Below are positions 34,460-41,994 of a DNA stretch of 64,000 bases, piece after piece. Within the stretch, counting starts at the first letter, position 1, and each line of letters begins with the position of its first letter. Origin of the DNA: Methylocella sp. (GTDB lineage: Bacteria > Pseudomonadota > Alphaproteobacteria > Rhizobiales > Beijerinckiaceae); assembly GCA_037200525.1 (NCBI GenBank), contig JBBCGG010000001.1:1034501-1098500 (forward strand), read 5' to 3'. Under the pieces are notes generated by a model. The model saw nothing but the letters and a program-made list of their open reading frames with translations. It did not search any database and was not told the DNA's origin. The position numbers and the translations under genes were made by a program.

Positions 34460-35458
34460 TCAGTAGGAAATTGTGACGTGGGGGATCAGCTTCTTAGCGA
34501 TGAGCCCGATTACAGTACGCGCCTGATCTTCAGTGAGGCCGCCTTGGACAAGGGCGGCCGCAGCGGCGCGGTTTATTTGTCCGCAATGGTTTCGGTTGGC
34601 TTCACGAAGGGCAGCTTCTTTCGCCTCCCTATCGACGGCCTCGGCGGCTTCCCGCTTCAAGCGCTGCTCGGTTTCGAGGGCGCGTCGGTTGGCGGCCTCA
34701 GCGTCCAGCTTTAATTGCAGTTCCCGACGTTCGGCCGCTTCACGCTCGGCCTTGGCCGCAGCTTCAAGCTTCTCTCGTTCCGCCTTGGCGATAGCCGTCG
34801 CTCGCTCCTCGGCCTTAGCTTCGGCCTCGCGTCGGATCGTTTCGTCGCGATCTTTGGCCTCGCGCTCGGCCGCCAGCTTGCGTAACTCGGCAAGTTCGGC
34901 CTGCTCGGCTTCAAATTTCTCACGCTTCTCCAACGCCGCGCGTAAGCTGCGCAGACTGGCGTCCTTGGCGCGCGCATATTCCGGCTCAAATTCTTCGCAG
35001 TTGGCCGGGGTGATCTCGACGGCGTCTGAGGCTTGGATCAACTGGCGCAACTCGGCCGCCGTGACCTCGAGTGACGGCGAAGATAGAGCCGCGATCGCGT
35101 CGGTGTGTTTTTTTACGCGCGTCTCCTCTGCCGTCTCCCAATCGGTGAGTGGCTTGCGGACTTCCTCCTTCCAAGCATCCAACGTGTCGCGGATATGCTT
35201 CCGCGCTGCATCGATCTTCTTCGGAACGGCCTTTTGGTCGTCCGCGAGTTTTTTGCCGAGATCGTCCAGATAGGTTTTCGACCTCGCGACGCTGTAGGCG
35301 ATGGCTGCGATATCCTTTCGTCCCCGAGCCGTCTTGATATCCGGGACGAAAGCGTCGATTTCCTTGCGGACCCGCGCCAGGATAGGGTCTATAGCGTTCT
35401 CAGTCGTGAAAACGGAGAAGACGGTCTGCGGCGGGATCGCGACGAGTTCCTGATTCAT
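34460..35458 (-). CDS. Coiled-coil phage protein of the recombination module (DUF1351-like)
   Basis: 332 aa. Long Ala/Glu/Arg-rich coiled coil (residues about 180-290) preceded by a helical domain (ARSKTYLDDLGKKLADDQKA) and followed by NHCGQINRAAAAALVQGGLT EDQARTVIGLIAKK. Proteins of this build sit between single-strand annealing proteins and exonucleases in many phages. Its stop-start junction with the ERF gene overlaps by one base. Role in recombination is inferred from place. Confidence 0.75.
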   Translation of the reverse strand: MNQELVAIPPQTVFSVFTTENAIDPILARVRKEIDAFVPDIKTARGRKDIAAIAYSVARSKTYLDDLGKKLADDQKAVPKKIDAARKHIRDTLDAWKEEVRKPLTDWETAEETRVKKHTDAIAALSSPSLEVTAAELRQLIQASDAVEITPANCEEFEPEYARAKDASLRSLRAALEKREKFEAEQAELAELRKLAAEREAKDRDETIRREAEAKAEERATAIAKAEREKLEAAAKAEREAAERRELQLKLDAEAANRRALETEQRLKREAAEAVDREAKEAALREANRNHCGQINRAAAAALVQGGLTEDQARTVIGLIAKKLIPHVTISY

Positions 35459-36273
35459 TATTCTCCCCTCGCTTTGCGGTTGGCGTCCGCCAACGTGTCG
35501 TTGATGACGCGAATGATTTCATCGAAGCGTCCGGCCGGAATCTGCTCAAAGCTTTCGGCCTTGAGGAATTTCAGAAGCTTCACCCGGTTCACGATTTTGG
35601 CCCGATCTATCAGCGCGTCGATTTCGGTAATCTGATCTTTCGATAGGAAAACCATGCCGCCACCGGCGCGCCCGTCATCGTCCTCGCTGCGCGTACTGCT
35701 CAGGTTCAAAAGCGCCATGGCGACGTATCGTTTGCCATAGCTGGTGGATGACCCCACGGCTTGAACCGCGTTCTTGCTGCCGGTGCTATCGTGCGGCAGC
35801 GTCATCGTGGTCTCTTCCTGATGGCCTCCCGCGTGACTCAAAATGCCGGTGACGGTGATCTTGCCGTCGCTGGCGAGGCCCGTGCGGAAAGAAATGGCAA
35901 ACCCGTGCTTGCCGAGAACCGGGCGGATTGCCTGATTGATGTCGTCCCAGCGCGCATAAGGCGTTTCTTGCTGGATCTCGCCAGGCTTATCCTTTTTGTG
36001 GATCGTGATTTTGCCACGCTCTTCGATAATCGGAAGGTCAGGCTGCATGGCCGATAGAGCGGCGGAATAGGCGGTCTTCGCCCGGCCGGCCTCGACGCGC
36101 TCATACATCGCCATGAGCCGCTCCATCTTATCGACGTTGACGGAGGGATCGCGGGCGGCCTTGCCGATTACGGCGAGAAGGGAATCTCCATCCGACACGG
36201 GCGCGGAAACCACGGCGCCACGCCGATCATCGATGGCGACTATTGTCCTTGTTTGGGTCGCTTGCTCGTTCAT
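35458..36273 (-). CDS. erf: ERF-family single-strand annealing protein
   Basis: 271 aa from ATG 36273 (MNEQATQTRTIVAI). ERF domain: YSAALSAMQPDLPIIEERGK, PYARWDDINQAIRPVLGKHG FAISF, GGHQEETTMTLPHDSTGSKN, QAVGSSTSYGKRYVAMALL. It anneals complementary ssDNA for recombination-dependent phage replication, working with the exonuclease at 33533. The C-terminus has an acidic linker (EDDDGRAGGG) and a helical tail. ATG 36273 overlaps the 36270 stop. Confidence 0.9.
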   Translation of the reverse strand: MNEQATQTRTIVAIDDRRGAVVSAPVSDGDSLLAVIGKAARDPSVNVDKMERLMAMYERVEAGRAKTAYSAALSAMQPDLPIIEERGKITIHKKDKPGEIQQETPYARWDDINQAIRPVLGKHGFAISFRTGLASDGKITVTGILSHAGGHQEETTMTLPHDSTGSKNAVQAVGSSTSYGKRYVAMALLNLSSTRSEDDDGRAGGGMVFLSKDQITEIDALIDRAKIVNRVKLLKFLKAESFEQIPAGRFDEIIRVINDTLADANRKARGE

Positions 36274-36584
36274 TGTCGTCCCATCCCCGTTTCTTCGTAC
36301 ATTCCGAACCCGATGTTGCGACACCAAAGACCAAGCGCCTTATGAGCGGCCCTGGCCTTGTCCATGTCCTTCGATCCATTGTTACGGATACGGGGCGTGG
36401 ACGAGCGGGAGGGGCGGCGCACGAATGGGTAGATCACCAGAGAGACGCCTTCGCCCTTGACTTTGGCGATCTCGTAATCGGCGGTGCTTTGCTCTACCGT
36501 GAGGCCCAAGGGTGCGACGGCGGCACGCCATTCTTCGATGAGGAGATCCCACTTCGCCAGGTTCCGCTTGCTCTCATCGTTCAT
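36270..36584 (-). CDS. Small hypothetical phage protein
   Basis: 104 aa: NLAKWDLLIEEWRAAVAPLG, EGVSLVIYPFVRRPSRSS, DKARAAHKALGLWC. Overlaps both neighbours by 4 bp. Unknown function. Confidence 0.7.
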   Translation of the reverse strand: MNDESKRNLAKWDLLIEEWRAAVAPLGLTVEQSTADYEIAKVKGEGVSLVIYPFVRRPSRSSTPRIRNNGSKDMDKARAAHKALGLWCRNIGFGMYEETGMGRQ

Positions 36585-37027
36585 TGCCGTCTCGCCTCCG
36601 CGATTGCACAGACATCGATGAGCCGCTGCCTGCCTTCGGGCTTGAGCGACGCGAACCGCTTAGCTTGGTAGCGGTCGTGACAATATTTCTGCGGGTCGTT
36701 TCCCATGGTGCTGGCGCCGACAGCGTCTTGCGGATCCGCGGCTATCGCGCAGGCTGATCGTGAAGCGTCCGTGTCGAAGATACTCTCCGCATGGACGCAG
36801 GAAGAAAGCGCACCGATGATGCTGACCACGCCAATCCCGACCATCACCCAACGCAATTGCGCGCGCACCGAGCTGGCGGCGTCGGGCGCCACTTCTCGAA
36901 CTTCGTCGAGCCCGGAACTAAAAAGCTCGAACTCTTCGGGGGTGAAGCGGGCGCGCTCGTCGTGGCTAAGGACGCGATTAAAATAATTCGGATCATGGTC
37001 GCCTCCGAAGGCTGATAGGGTTTTCAT
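36581..37027 (-). CDS. Phage membrane-anchored hypothetical protein
   Basis: 148 aa with one membrane helix (LRWVMVGIGVVSIIGALSSC) after an acidic N-terminus, then a region with cysteines and KYCHDRYQAKRF. The topology suggests an N-in inner membrane protein. 4-bp overlaps on both sides. No family. Confidence 0.7.
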   Translation of the reverse strand: MKTLSAFGGDHDPNYFNRVLSHDERARFTPEEFELFSSGLDEVREVAPDAASSVRAQLRWVMVGIGVVSIIGALSSCVHAESIFDTDASRSACAIAADPQDAVGASTMGNDPQKYCHDRYQAKRFASLKPEGRQRLIDVCAIAEARRQ

Positions 37028-37260
37028 TCGGCCGCCATCGCGATCTGCGCCGGCTCTGCGGCGCCCTCGGACATGATGGCGTTGAAGGCCGCGACCGCGC
37101 GCTCGAGCTGACTGTGCTCGACGCCATGCAAGCAGAACTGAAACTGCGAGGGCATATACGGCTCAGCGAGATCTATGATCTCGAACCATGTGAGGTTGCC
37201 GCACTCCACGGCGCTGAGCTTGACGCCATTATCGGCGTGGATTTTCGTGCTCGACCTCAC
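37024..37260 (-). CDS. Small hypothetical phage protein, GTG start
   Basis: 78 aa from GTG 37260 (RSSTKIHADNGVKLSAVECG), overlapping the previous TGA as GTGA. Contains FQFCLHGVEHSQLERAVAAF NAIM. Unknown. Confidence 0.65.
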   Translation of the reverse strand: MRSSTKIHADNGVKLSAVECGNLTWFEIIDLAEPYMPSQFQFCLHGVEHSQLERAVAAFNAIMSEGAAEPAQIAMAAE

Positions 37261-37496
37261 GACATCCACCCGATCAAGAGACACACGCCAGCGACGAGCA
37301 GCATCGAGATGAGAAACTCGTCGATGAAATAGAGGCTGGCCAGCATTTCCGGTGCGCGATCAAGATCGCGGTGCTGGCCGTGATCAGACCACTTCGCGGC
37401 ATATTCGGCGTGGGAGAAATAGCCCGCGTCCGCGTTGGCAAGATCGTAGGCGCGCTCGCGCTTCAGATCCATGGGGGTTCGGCTGATCTGGGTCAC
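37257..37496 (-). CDS. Small phage membrane protein, GTG start
   Basis: 79 aa from GTG 37496, chosen for GAGGGAAC upstream and the GTGA overlap. Soluble N-terminal half (ERAYDLANADAGYFSHAEYA AKWSDHGQ) and a C-terminal membrane helix (LISMLLVAGVCLLIGWMS). Unknown function. Confidence 0.65.
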   Translation of the reverse strand: MTQISRTPMDLKRERAYDLANADAGYFSHAEYAAKWSDHGQHRDLDRAPEMLASLYFIDEFLISMLLVAGVCLLIGWMS

Positions 37497-37864
37497 GCCC
37501 GTTCCCTCCGAGACCAATTTTCGGGGGATTTGGAATGCGCCAGCATCGCGTATGCGTGCTCGATCGGCGCGCGATCTAGGTTGAGGAGAAATCGTGCGCA
37601 GAGATCCCGCGCCTCCTGCGGTAGCTCGTCATAATCGTAGGTCTTGGCGAGTTCCGCCGCGACATCTTCGGTCACATCCCGCGCCGTGCCGGCGGTGAGG
37701 TTGATCTCGTAGATCGCGAGCAGATCGGGATATTGCTCCTCGGCGATATCTTCGAGCATCGTTGCGCGGGCGAGGGGGAATTCAGTTTCAAACGCGCCGG
37801 CGGCGGGATGCCCCACACGGCCGTCAGTGAAAGTCACAATGTGGTGGATGAGATCGGCGCTCAT
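37493..37864 (-). CDS. Hypothetical phage protein
   Basis: 123 aa, acidic: LIHHIVTFTDGRVGHPAAGA FETEFPLARATMLEDIAEEQ, AELAKTYDYDELPQEARDLC. 4-bp overlaps with both neighbours. No family recognised. Confidence 0.7.
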   Translation of the reverse strand: MSADLIHHIVTFTDGRVGHPAAGAFETEFPLARATMLEDIAEEQYPDLLAIYEINLTAGTARDVTEDVAAELAKTYDYDELPQEARDLCARFLLNLDRAPIEHAYAMLAHSKSPENWSRRERA

Positions 37865-38547
37865 GATTGCACCGCACTTTCCGCGACGACCGTAGAATTC
37901 AGGCCGACGAGGTCCATGAACTCAACGATCATGCCTTCGGTGATTTTGGCGATTTGGCTATTCTCCGGGGTGTCGCCCTTATTGATGCCAAGGAACCAGC
38001 GCTCGACAGGCCTCGAGCTATCGGCCAGTCCGAGAGTGTCGTAATAAACCTGCCGGACGTTCGCGATCGTGCCGACCAGGCAAGCGCATTCGCCTTCGTA
38101 GGTCGATCCGTTGACGCGACCCTCGCGCAGAGCGGTCAGGAGCGCCGGAACCTCGGGGATAGCGCGCAGAAGAATATCGTACAGATCCGCCCGCACGGAG
38201 CGCAGGTTCGCGCCGATCAGGCTCGCGCCGCGCAGGTTCACGCCGTCCAGGCTCGCGCCGTCCAGGTTCGCGCCGCGCAGGCTCGCGCCGTCCAGGCTCG
38301 CGTCGCGCAGGTTCACGCCGTCCAGGTTCGCGCCGTCCAGGCTCGCGCCGCGCAGGTTCGCGCCGTCCAGGTTCGCGCCGATCAGGCTCGCGCCGTCCAG
38401 GTTCGCGCCGTCCAGGTTCGCGCGGTTAGAGACGCCCCATTTTACCGCCAGCCCGACCTTAATTGAGATCAGCGCATCATCTGCGCATTCGATCTCGGCC
38501 GTGAACTGAACGTCTCCGCTCCACCTATTTCTGATTTCGAATTGCAT
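37861..38547 (-). CDS. Pentapeptide-repeat protein, first gene of left early operon
   Basis: 228 aa from ATG 38547 (MQFEIRNRWSGD) behind GGAGCG. Residues about 45-120 are A(N/S)L(D/R/I)G pentapeptides forming a right-handed beta-helix. The C-terminal 110 residues are globular (DLYDILLRAIPEVPALLTAL REGR, GECACLVGTIANVRQ) and resemble the non-repeat domain found in other phage pentapeptide proteins. As first gene of the repressor-controlled operon it is expressed earliest. Some pentapeptide proteins mimic DNA and block gyrase; whether this one does is unknown. Confidence 0.85.
   Translation of the reverse strand: MQFEIRNRWSGDVQFTAEIECADDALISIKVGLAVKWGVSNRANLDGANLDGASLIGANLDGANLRGASLDGANLDGVNLRDASLDGASLRGANLDGASLDGVNLRGASLIGANLRSVRADLYDILLRAIPEVPALLTALREGRVNGSTYEGECACLVGTIANVRQVYYDTLGLADSSRPVERWFLGINKGDTPENSQIAKITEGMIVEFMDLVGLNSTVVAESAVQS
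38206..38426. repeat. 15-bp tandem repeat array inside the pentapeptide gene
   Basis: About fourteen units of the form CAGGTTCGCGCCGTC / CAGGCTCGCGCCGTC, near-identical at DNA level and not only protein level. Such uniformity implies recent slippage or unequal crossing-over, so unit number should vary between relatives. Confidence 0.85.
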
Positions 38548-38576
38548 GTCGGCGCTCCATCGGGTTGATGGAGACG

Positions 38577-38605
38577 ATAATGTATTGGATATTTCCAACC
38601 GTCAA
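38577..38605 (-). promoter_or_regulatory. Early-left phage promoter
   Basis: Minus strand TTGACG (38605-38600), 17-nt spacer, CATTAT (38582-38577). The palindromic operator TTGGATATTTCCAA fills most of the spacer, so repressor binding would block polymerase. Drives the 38547 to 29158 operon. Confidence 0.75.
38585..38598. promoter_or_regulatory. Phage operator 1
   Basis: TTGGATATTTCCAA, outer six bases on each side inverted. Lies between -35 and -10 of the early-left promoter. Same motif at 38615, 42481, 42516 and 42539. Confidence 0.75.
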
Positions 38606-38614
38606 GACAGAAAG

Positions 38615-38629
38615 TGGGATATATCCAAA
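38615..38629. promoter_or_regulatory. Phage operator 2
   Basis: TGGGATATATCCAAA, centre 30 bp from operator 1, so the two sites lie on the same DNA face (three helical turns) and suit cooperative binding. Confidence 0.7.
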
Positions 38630-38661
38630 TTTTCTTTGAAGCGTTTCGGCTAGGCTGCTAT

Positions 38662-38700
38662 CCTACGCATGCAAACGGGAGCCGGTTGCCCGACTCCCGT
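38662..38700 (+). repeat. Hairpin-bearing repeat, copy 2
   Basis: Matches 8846-8885. ACGGGAG...CTCCCGT stem. Here it precedes the 34-codon gene at 38729 by 28 bp, within its probable 5' untranslated region. Confidence 0.8.
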
Positions 38701-38728
38701 CCATCATTTGACCAGAGGATTTATCTCA

Positions 38729-38832
38729 TGTGGAATAATTGGAAGCATCGGCTCGTGTTCGCCGTGGCCAAACTGCTCAACGTGCCGATCAAGATGAGAG
38801 ATCCGATTAAGCTTGGATGCTCACAAGTTTGA
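38729..38832 (+). CDS. Small phage peptide downstream of the repeat hairpin
   Basis: 34 aa: MWNNWKHRLVFAVAKLLNVP IKMRDPIKLGCSQV. GAGGAT sits 8 nt before ATG 38729. Amphipathic or short membrane-associating segment (LVFAVAKLL). Its 3' end overlaps the convergent gene at 38821. Function unknown; a leader peptide is possible. Confidence 0.5.
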
Positions 38833-39093
38833 GTTCAACCATGTTGCACAATCGCCAGAGAAGCCTTTCCAGGCGGCCTCTCTGCTGTAGGTAACGACCA
38901 GAAGCTGATCGTCGACATACATGTGCTGCCAAAGAAAATCGCGGAGAGCCACGGCGGTTAAATCAGTTTTAACGAGCCATGTGGAATCGAGACAATGCCA
39001 AGGGTTGTTAAATGTCTTCAGTGCATTTTCTAACTTTGTGTAAGTCTGGCCTTCTTTGGGATGAAGATCGTAACCGACAACGTAAATAGTCAT
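38821..39093 (-). CDS. Cas2/VapD-like small protein ('SinR family' type)
   Basis: 90 aa from ATG 39093 (MTIYVVGYDLHPKEGQTYTK) behind GCGGAGG. The pattern YVVGYDL....Y..L..AL...... WHCLDSTWLV...T.......L.....D.LLV...S.E.AW.GF matches a family of small phage and plasmid proteins annotated as SinR-like, with the ferredoxin-like fold of Cas2 and VapD. Such proteins include toxin-type RNases. The conserved Asp in GYDL is present. No CRISPR is near. Confidence 0.7.
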   Translation of the reverse strand: MTIYVVGYDLHPKEGQTYTKLENALKTFNNPWHCLDSTWLVKTDLTAVALRDFLWQHMYVDDQLLVVTYSREAAWKGFSGDCATWLNSNL

Positions 39094-39163
39094 GAAAACC
39101 TCCGCGCCGCAGGAATTGCGGCAGGCAAAAGCTATGCAATTTCCTTGCTGCGCGGATGACGAT

Positions 39164-39189
39164 GAAAAAGCCCGGCGCGAGGCCGGGCT
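39164..39189 (-). terminator. Minus-strand terminator
   Basis: AGCCCGGC, 5-nt loop, GCCGGGCT, then TTTTTC on the minus strand. It sits upstream of the Cas2-like gene and would insulate it from leftward readthrough out of the HicAB/repressor side. Confidence 0.75.
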
Positions 39190-39331
39190 AGGTTGCGATA
39201 TAAGATAGGAAAGTGCTGCGTTAACGCAGATCGCGTCGCATGGTTCCGAAATCGCTATGGGCAGCTTTAGGGAATTATTCGCTCTGCCCTGATATGATTC
39301 GCGTTTCTCCCCTCTGGAACCGCGAGTCACA

Positions 39332-40174
39332 ATGCCTCCTGCCGGTTACATCGCCTATATCGACGAAGCTGGCGATGACGGTCTTCGCACACTTAAGACA
39401 AAGACGCCCAATGGCGCCTCTGAATGGATGGTGCTCTCTGCCGTTCTAATCAAGGCAGAACGCGAAACGGACACGGTCCGTTGGGTGAAGGATATAATTA
39501 CCAAAATCAATCAACACCAGATAACAAATATTCATTTTCAGAAGCTCAAAGACGACAAGCGCATGATTGCAAGTGAAGAGCTTGCAAAGCTTAATGTTCG
39601 CATTTTTTCTGTAATATCGCACAAACAAAATATGATCGGGTACAGGAACGCTCGAGCAGAACAGGCAAAAATCAACAAGACGACCTGGTTTTACTGCTGG
39701 CTATCTAGAATATTGCTGGAGCGTATTACCGTATACTGCGGGAATAGATCAAAAAAAGACTACGGACAGCCGAGGTTCGTGAAATTCGAATTTTCAGACA
39801 GGGGCGGGGTCAAAATTGAGGACATCCGCGATTATTATCGCTATCTACATTCACAGAGTCGGATTGGAAGCCTCTTCCATAGCGCGTTCGACCTCGATTG
39901 GTCAGTCTTCGAACATGACGAGTTGTATTCATATCCCAATAAAATGCGTGCAGGTCTTCAATTGGCAGATATTGCAGCGAGTGCTTTCTTCGCTGGCCTT
40001 GAGCGCGCGCCGGACGGAACCACAAGATCGGAATTCGCAAAACAGTTGCTCCCGAGAGTTTGTCGGAACCACCAACGTCGCGTGTTTGGATTTGGTGTAA
40101 AAGTCTGGTCGGTATGGCTTGACCAATTGCCCCCTGAGCAAAGATCCCTGATCGATTTCTACCGGTCCAAATAG
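39332..40174 (+). CDS. DUF3800 protein
   Basis: 280 aa. The N-terminal YIAYIDEAGDDG and C-terminal MRAGLQLADIAASAFFAGLE are the two DUF3800 signatures, placing acidic residues as in RNase H-like nucleases. It is AT-richer than its neighbours and isolated between terminators, a typical moron in a prophage switch region. DUF3800 genes often travel with mobile elements and some occur in defence loci. Activity unproven. Confidence 0.85.
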   Translation: MPPAGYIAYIDEAGDDGLRTLKTKTPNGASEWMVLSAVLIKAERETDTVRWVKDIITKINQHQITNIHFQKLKDDKRMIASEELAKLNVRIFSVISHKQNMIGYRNARAEQAKINKTTWFYCWLSRILLERITVYCGNRSKKDYGQPRFVKFEFSDRGGVKIEDIRDYYRYLHSQSRIGSLFHSAFDLDWSVFEHDELYSYPNKMRAGLQLADIAASAFFAGLERAPDGTTRSEFAKQLLPRVCRNHQRRVFGFGVKVWSVWLDQLPPEQRSLIDFYRSK

Positions 40175-40676
40175 TGCGGCGAGCCCCCGGACCCTCCTTG
40201 CGCTAGCGGTGCATAGTCCATCCCCTGGATAGACATCCATCTAGCTGCCACGTTGCCGCGACAAGGGCGCTCCGGCGTTGCTCGCCATCTCCTTTCTACG
40301 ATATCGTCACAACAGAATCAAGTACTTTTCTTGCCGAATCAAACACTTACTAAGCCTTTGGCGGGAATCATTTTTTCGAGCTGGCTGCAGTGCTACCGCT
40401 GCGCCTCATCTTATCGCGCGGTGCAGGCCATGTGGGATGGGTCCAGCTTTCGGACCGTGTGCCGACATCTTGGCATTTGTAGCGCACTTTATGCGCGGCT
40501 TGATCATACGGTAACATTGCTGCTCCGATACTACTCACGCCTGGGTTAGGGAATATCGGGCTCTAACCTGGGTCAAAAAGTGCGGGGTTGCACCCGCCCG
40601 GGAGCCGGGCCGTTTCGCCACCCCCTTCTTGCTACCCGCAGAAGGCCCAACGATCGTGTCCCGGTAGTGATAACTG
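40175..40676. other. Non-coding stretch after the DUF3800 gene
   Basis: No frame here carries a family signal. GC-rich inverted segments near 40580-40620 (GCGGGGTTGCACCCGC, CCCGGGAGCCGGG) suggest a structured transcript ending at the terminator at 40677-40715, possibly a small RNA. Confidence 0.4.
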
Positions 40677-40715
40677 CCCCCGCCGCTGTTGGCTCAGCGA
40701 GCGGGGGTTCCTTTT
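40677..40715 (+). terminator. Strong plus-strand terminator
   Basis: CCCCCGC-CGCTG, loop TTGGCT, CAGCG-A-GCGGGGG, then TTCCTTTT: 12 paired bases with one bulge. It ends rightward transcription from the DUF3800 region before the convergent 40802-41035 gene. Confidence 0.8.
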
Positions 40716-40801
40716 CAAAAGCCAGGGACGGGATCGCCTAACGGGCGAGTGGCCTGGCGCGCTCACCGCCGCGCTGGCCCCGACAGCTCGTGTAGCCGCG
40801 G

Positions 40802-41035
40802 TCAATGTTTGCGGGATGAGTTTATTTCAGCGGAATCGGCCTGTTCAAGTAGGACGCGAGCAATGCGCCGAGCTTCGTCCGGCGCGACGTGGATGGCGAT
40901 GGCCAGCCCTTCTTTGAGCCCAAATTCTTCGGCGGCGAAAAAAAACCGTATCGCGACCTGGCCGTCTGGAGCGGCCACAAATTCCGTACCCACTGGTTCC
41001 AATTTGATGCAATTGCCGATAGCAGGCTTAGTCAA
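40802..41035 (-). CDS. Small hypothetical phage protein, TTG start
   Basis: 77 aa: IGNCIKLEPVGTEFVAAPDG QVAIRFFFAAEEFGLKEGL, helical end ARRIARVLLEQADSAE. The start is TTG 41035, with GGGGA upstream. Follows hicB on the same strand. Looks like a compact beta-sandwich plus helix; no family. Confidence 0.55.
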   Translation of the reverse strand: MTKPAIGNCIKLEPVGTEFVAAPDGQVAIRFFFAAEEFGLKEGLAIAIHVAPDEARRIARVLLEQADSAEINSSRKH

Positions 41036-41088
41036 TTACCCAATCCCCGTTCCTTTAATTTGTCGGTATCTCGCCAACGCCGCGATCG

Positions 41089-41487
41089 CTACCGCTGCGC
41101 TTCAATCTTGTCCCTGGCGGCGCTCGCCATAAATTTGGACCGGCTGAGCTTCCGCCTCGCCGCTTCCTGGTCGATCGTCTCAAGCAAACCCGCGTCGATC
41201 ATCAGATTGACCTTCACGAGGCGTCCGCTCTCGAGAAGCAGTGGAATTAGAACGGGCATTCCGCCCTGCGTGAGCCCGATTGACGTAAGGACGTCGCCAA
41301 CGGACCTAGCCGTAGGGATCTCGAAAGATCCGTTCGCCTTATGCGCCATGACGTCGCGAAGCGCGCTGGTGACGCTGGCGATGGCTTCGTCGGGGGTATT
41401 GCCGGCGCCGACGCAGCCGGGGACGTCTGGGATGCGGACACCCCAATTATTGCCGCTTCCGTCCAGAATCCCAACATAATGAGCCAT
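41089..41487 (-). CDS. hicB: HicB-family antitoxin
   Basis: 132 aa. N-terminal partial-RNase-H fold of HicB: YVGILDGSGNNWGVRIPDVPGC (shown with gaps in real use), then TPDEAIASVTSALRDVM. The C-terminal ribbon-helix-helix (VKVNLMIDAGLLETIDQEAA..LSRSKFMASAARDKI) binds DNA for autorepression. Pairs with hicA, 9 bp upstream. It neutralises HicA and probably acts as an addiction module for the prophage. Confidence 0.88.
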   Translation of the reverse strand: MAHYVGILDGSGNNWGVRIPDVPGCVGAGNTPDEAIASVTSALRDVMAHKANGSFEIPTARSVGDVLTSIGLTQGGMPVLIPLLLESGRLVKVNLMIDAGLLETIDQEAARRKLSRSKFMASAARDKIEAQR

Positions 41488-41496
41488 GGAAGTCTC

Positions 41497-41691
41497 CTAA
41501 ATCCACTCCGCTGCTTCGGCAATGGATTGCGCCGCGCCAATTGTAAGTTCTTTCCTCCGCGGGACAACGATCATCACGCCGGGGAAATCCCCGTTCACGA
41601 ATCGATAGTGGCCGGCGACCGCAATATTGATCCAGCCCTCCCGTTCCAGGCGCGCGATGATCCTGCGCACGTTGGTCTCGAGCCCTAGCAT
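41497..41691 (-). CDS. hicA: HicA-family toxin
   Basis: 64 aa from ATG 41691 (MLGLETNVRRIIARLEREGW), with AAGGGTG upstream. dsRBD-like HicA fold: a helix, AVAGHYRFVN (catalytic His in GH), then GVMIVVPRRKELTIGAAQSI AEAAEW. It cleaves mRNA in other systems. The toxin-first order is typical. The frame is open back to 41739, but the GXH spacing supports the shorter form. Confidence 0.85.
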   Translation of the reverse strand: MLGLETNVRRIIARLEREGWINIAVAGHYRFVNGDFPGVMIVVPRRKELTIGAAQSIAEAAEWI

Positions 41692-41856
41692 GGCGCACCC
41701 TTTAGTTTGCTGCCCGTGCACGTAGGCAACGACAGGCACTGGTGTGTAACCCTGATGCGCAGTAATGAATAGTTTGTAGGCGCAATTGTTTAGTTTTCGG
41801 ACCTAGTCACATTTTGGCCTAAAAGTCACTTCGTTAATCAACCCATAGGAGATCTT

Positions 41857-41994
41857 ATGAGATCGAATATCAATTATCACGTATACGTCGTGCATCCTGA
41901 ATTTTCGTCTGCATTTCGAGCAGGCTACATCTATGAATACGCTGTTCGTGAGAGAGTTTACGATGAAAGATCTTTCCATCGATTATTTTATTAA
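41857..41994 (+). CDS. Small phage protein, 45 aa
   Basis: Strong GGAGATCTT immediately before ATG 41857. MRSNINYHVYVVHPEFSSAF RAGYIYEYAVRERVYDERSF, tyrosine-rich. It ends convergently with the repressor gene (4-bp overlap). Unknown function; the ribosome site makes it likely real. Confidence 0.55.
   Translation: MRSNINYHVYVVHPEFSSAFRAGYIYEYAVRERVYDERSFHRLFY

Noticed and set aside
34533-35273. Plus-strand Ser/Ala-rich 246-codon frame
   Set aside because: Antisense shadow of the coiled-coil gene at 34460-35458.
38206-38426. Tandem repeats as a CRISPR array
   Set aside because: Units are 15 bp with no unique spacers and encode pentapeptide repeats in frame.
37867-38466. Long plus-strand frame rich in RAVQVRAAQ repeats
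   Set aside because: It is the antisense reading of the pentapeptide repeats at 38206-38426; the minus frame has a ribosome site, operator-controlled promoter and family match.
40253-40549. Plus-strand frame of 98 codons after the DUF3800 gene
   Set aside because: No ribosome site, no family, biased toward Ser/Arg/Cys, and read-through structure suggests non-coding.
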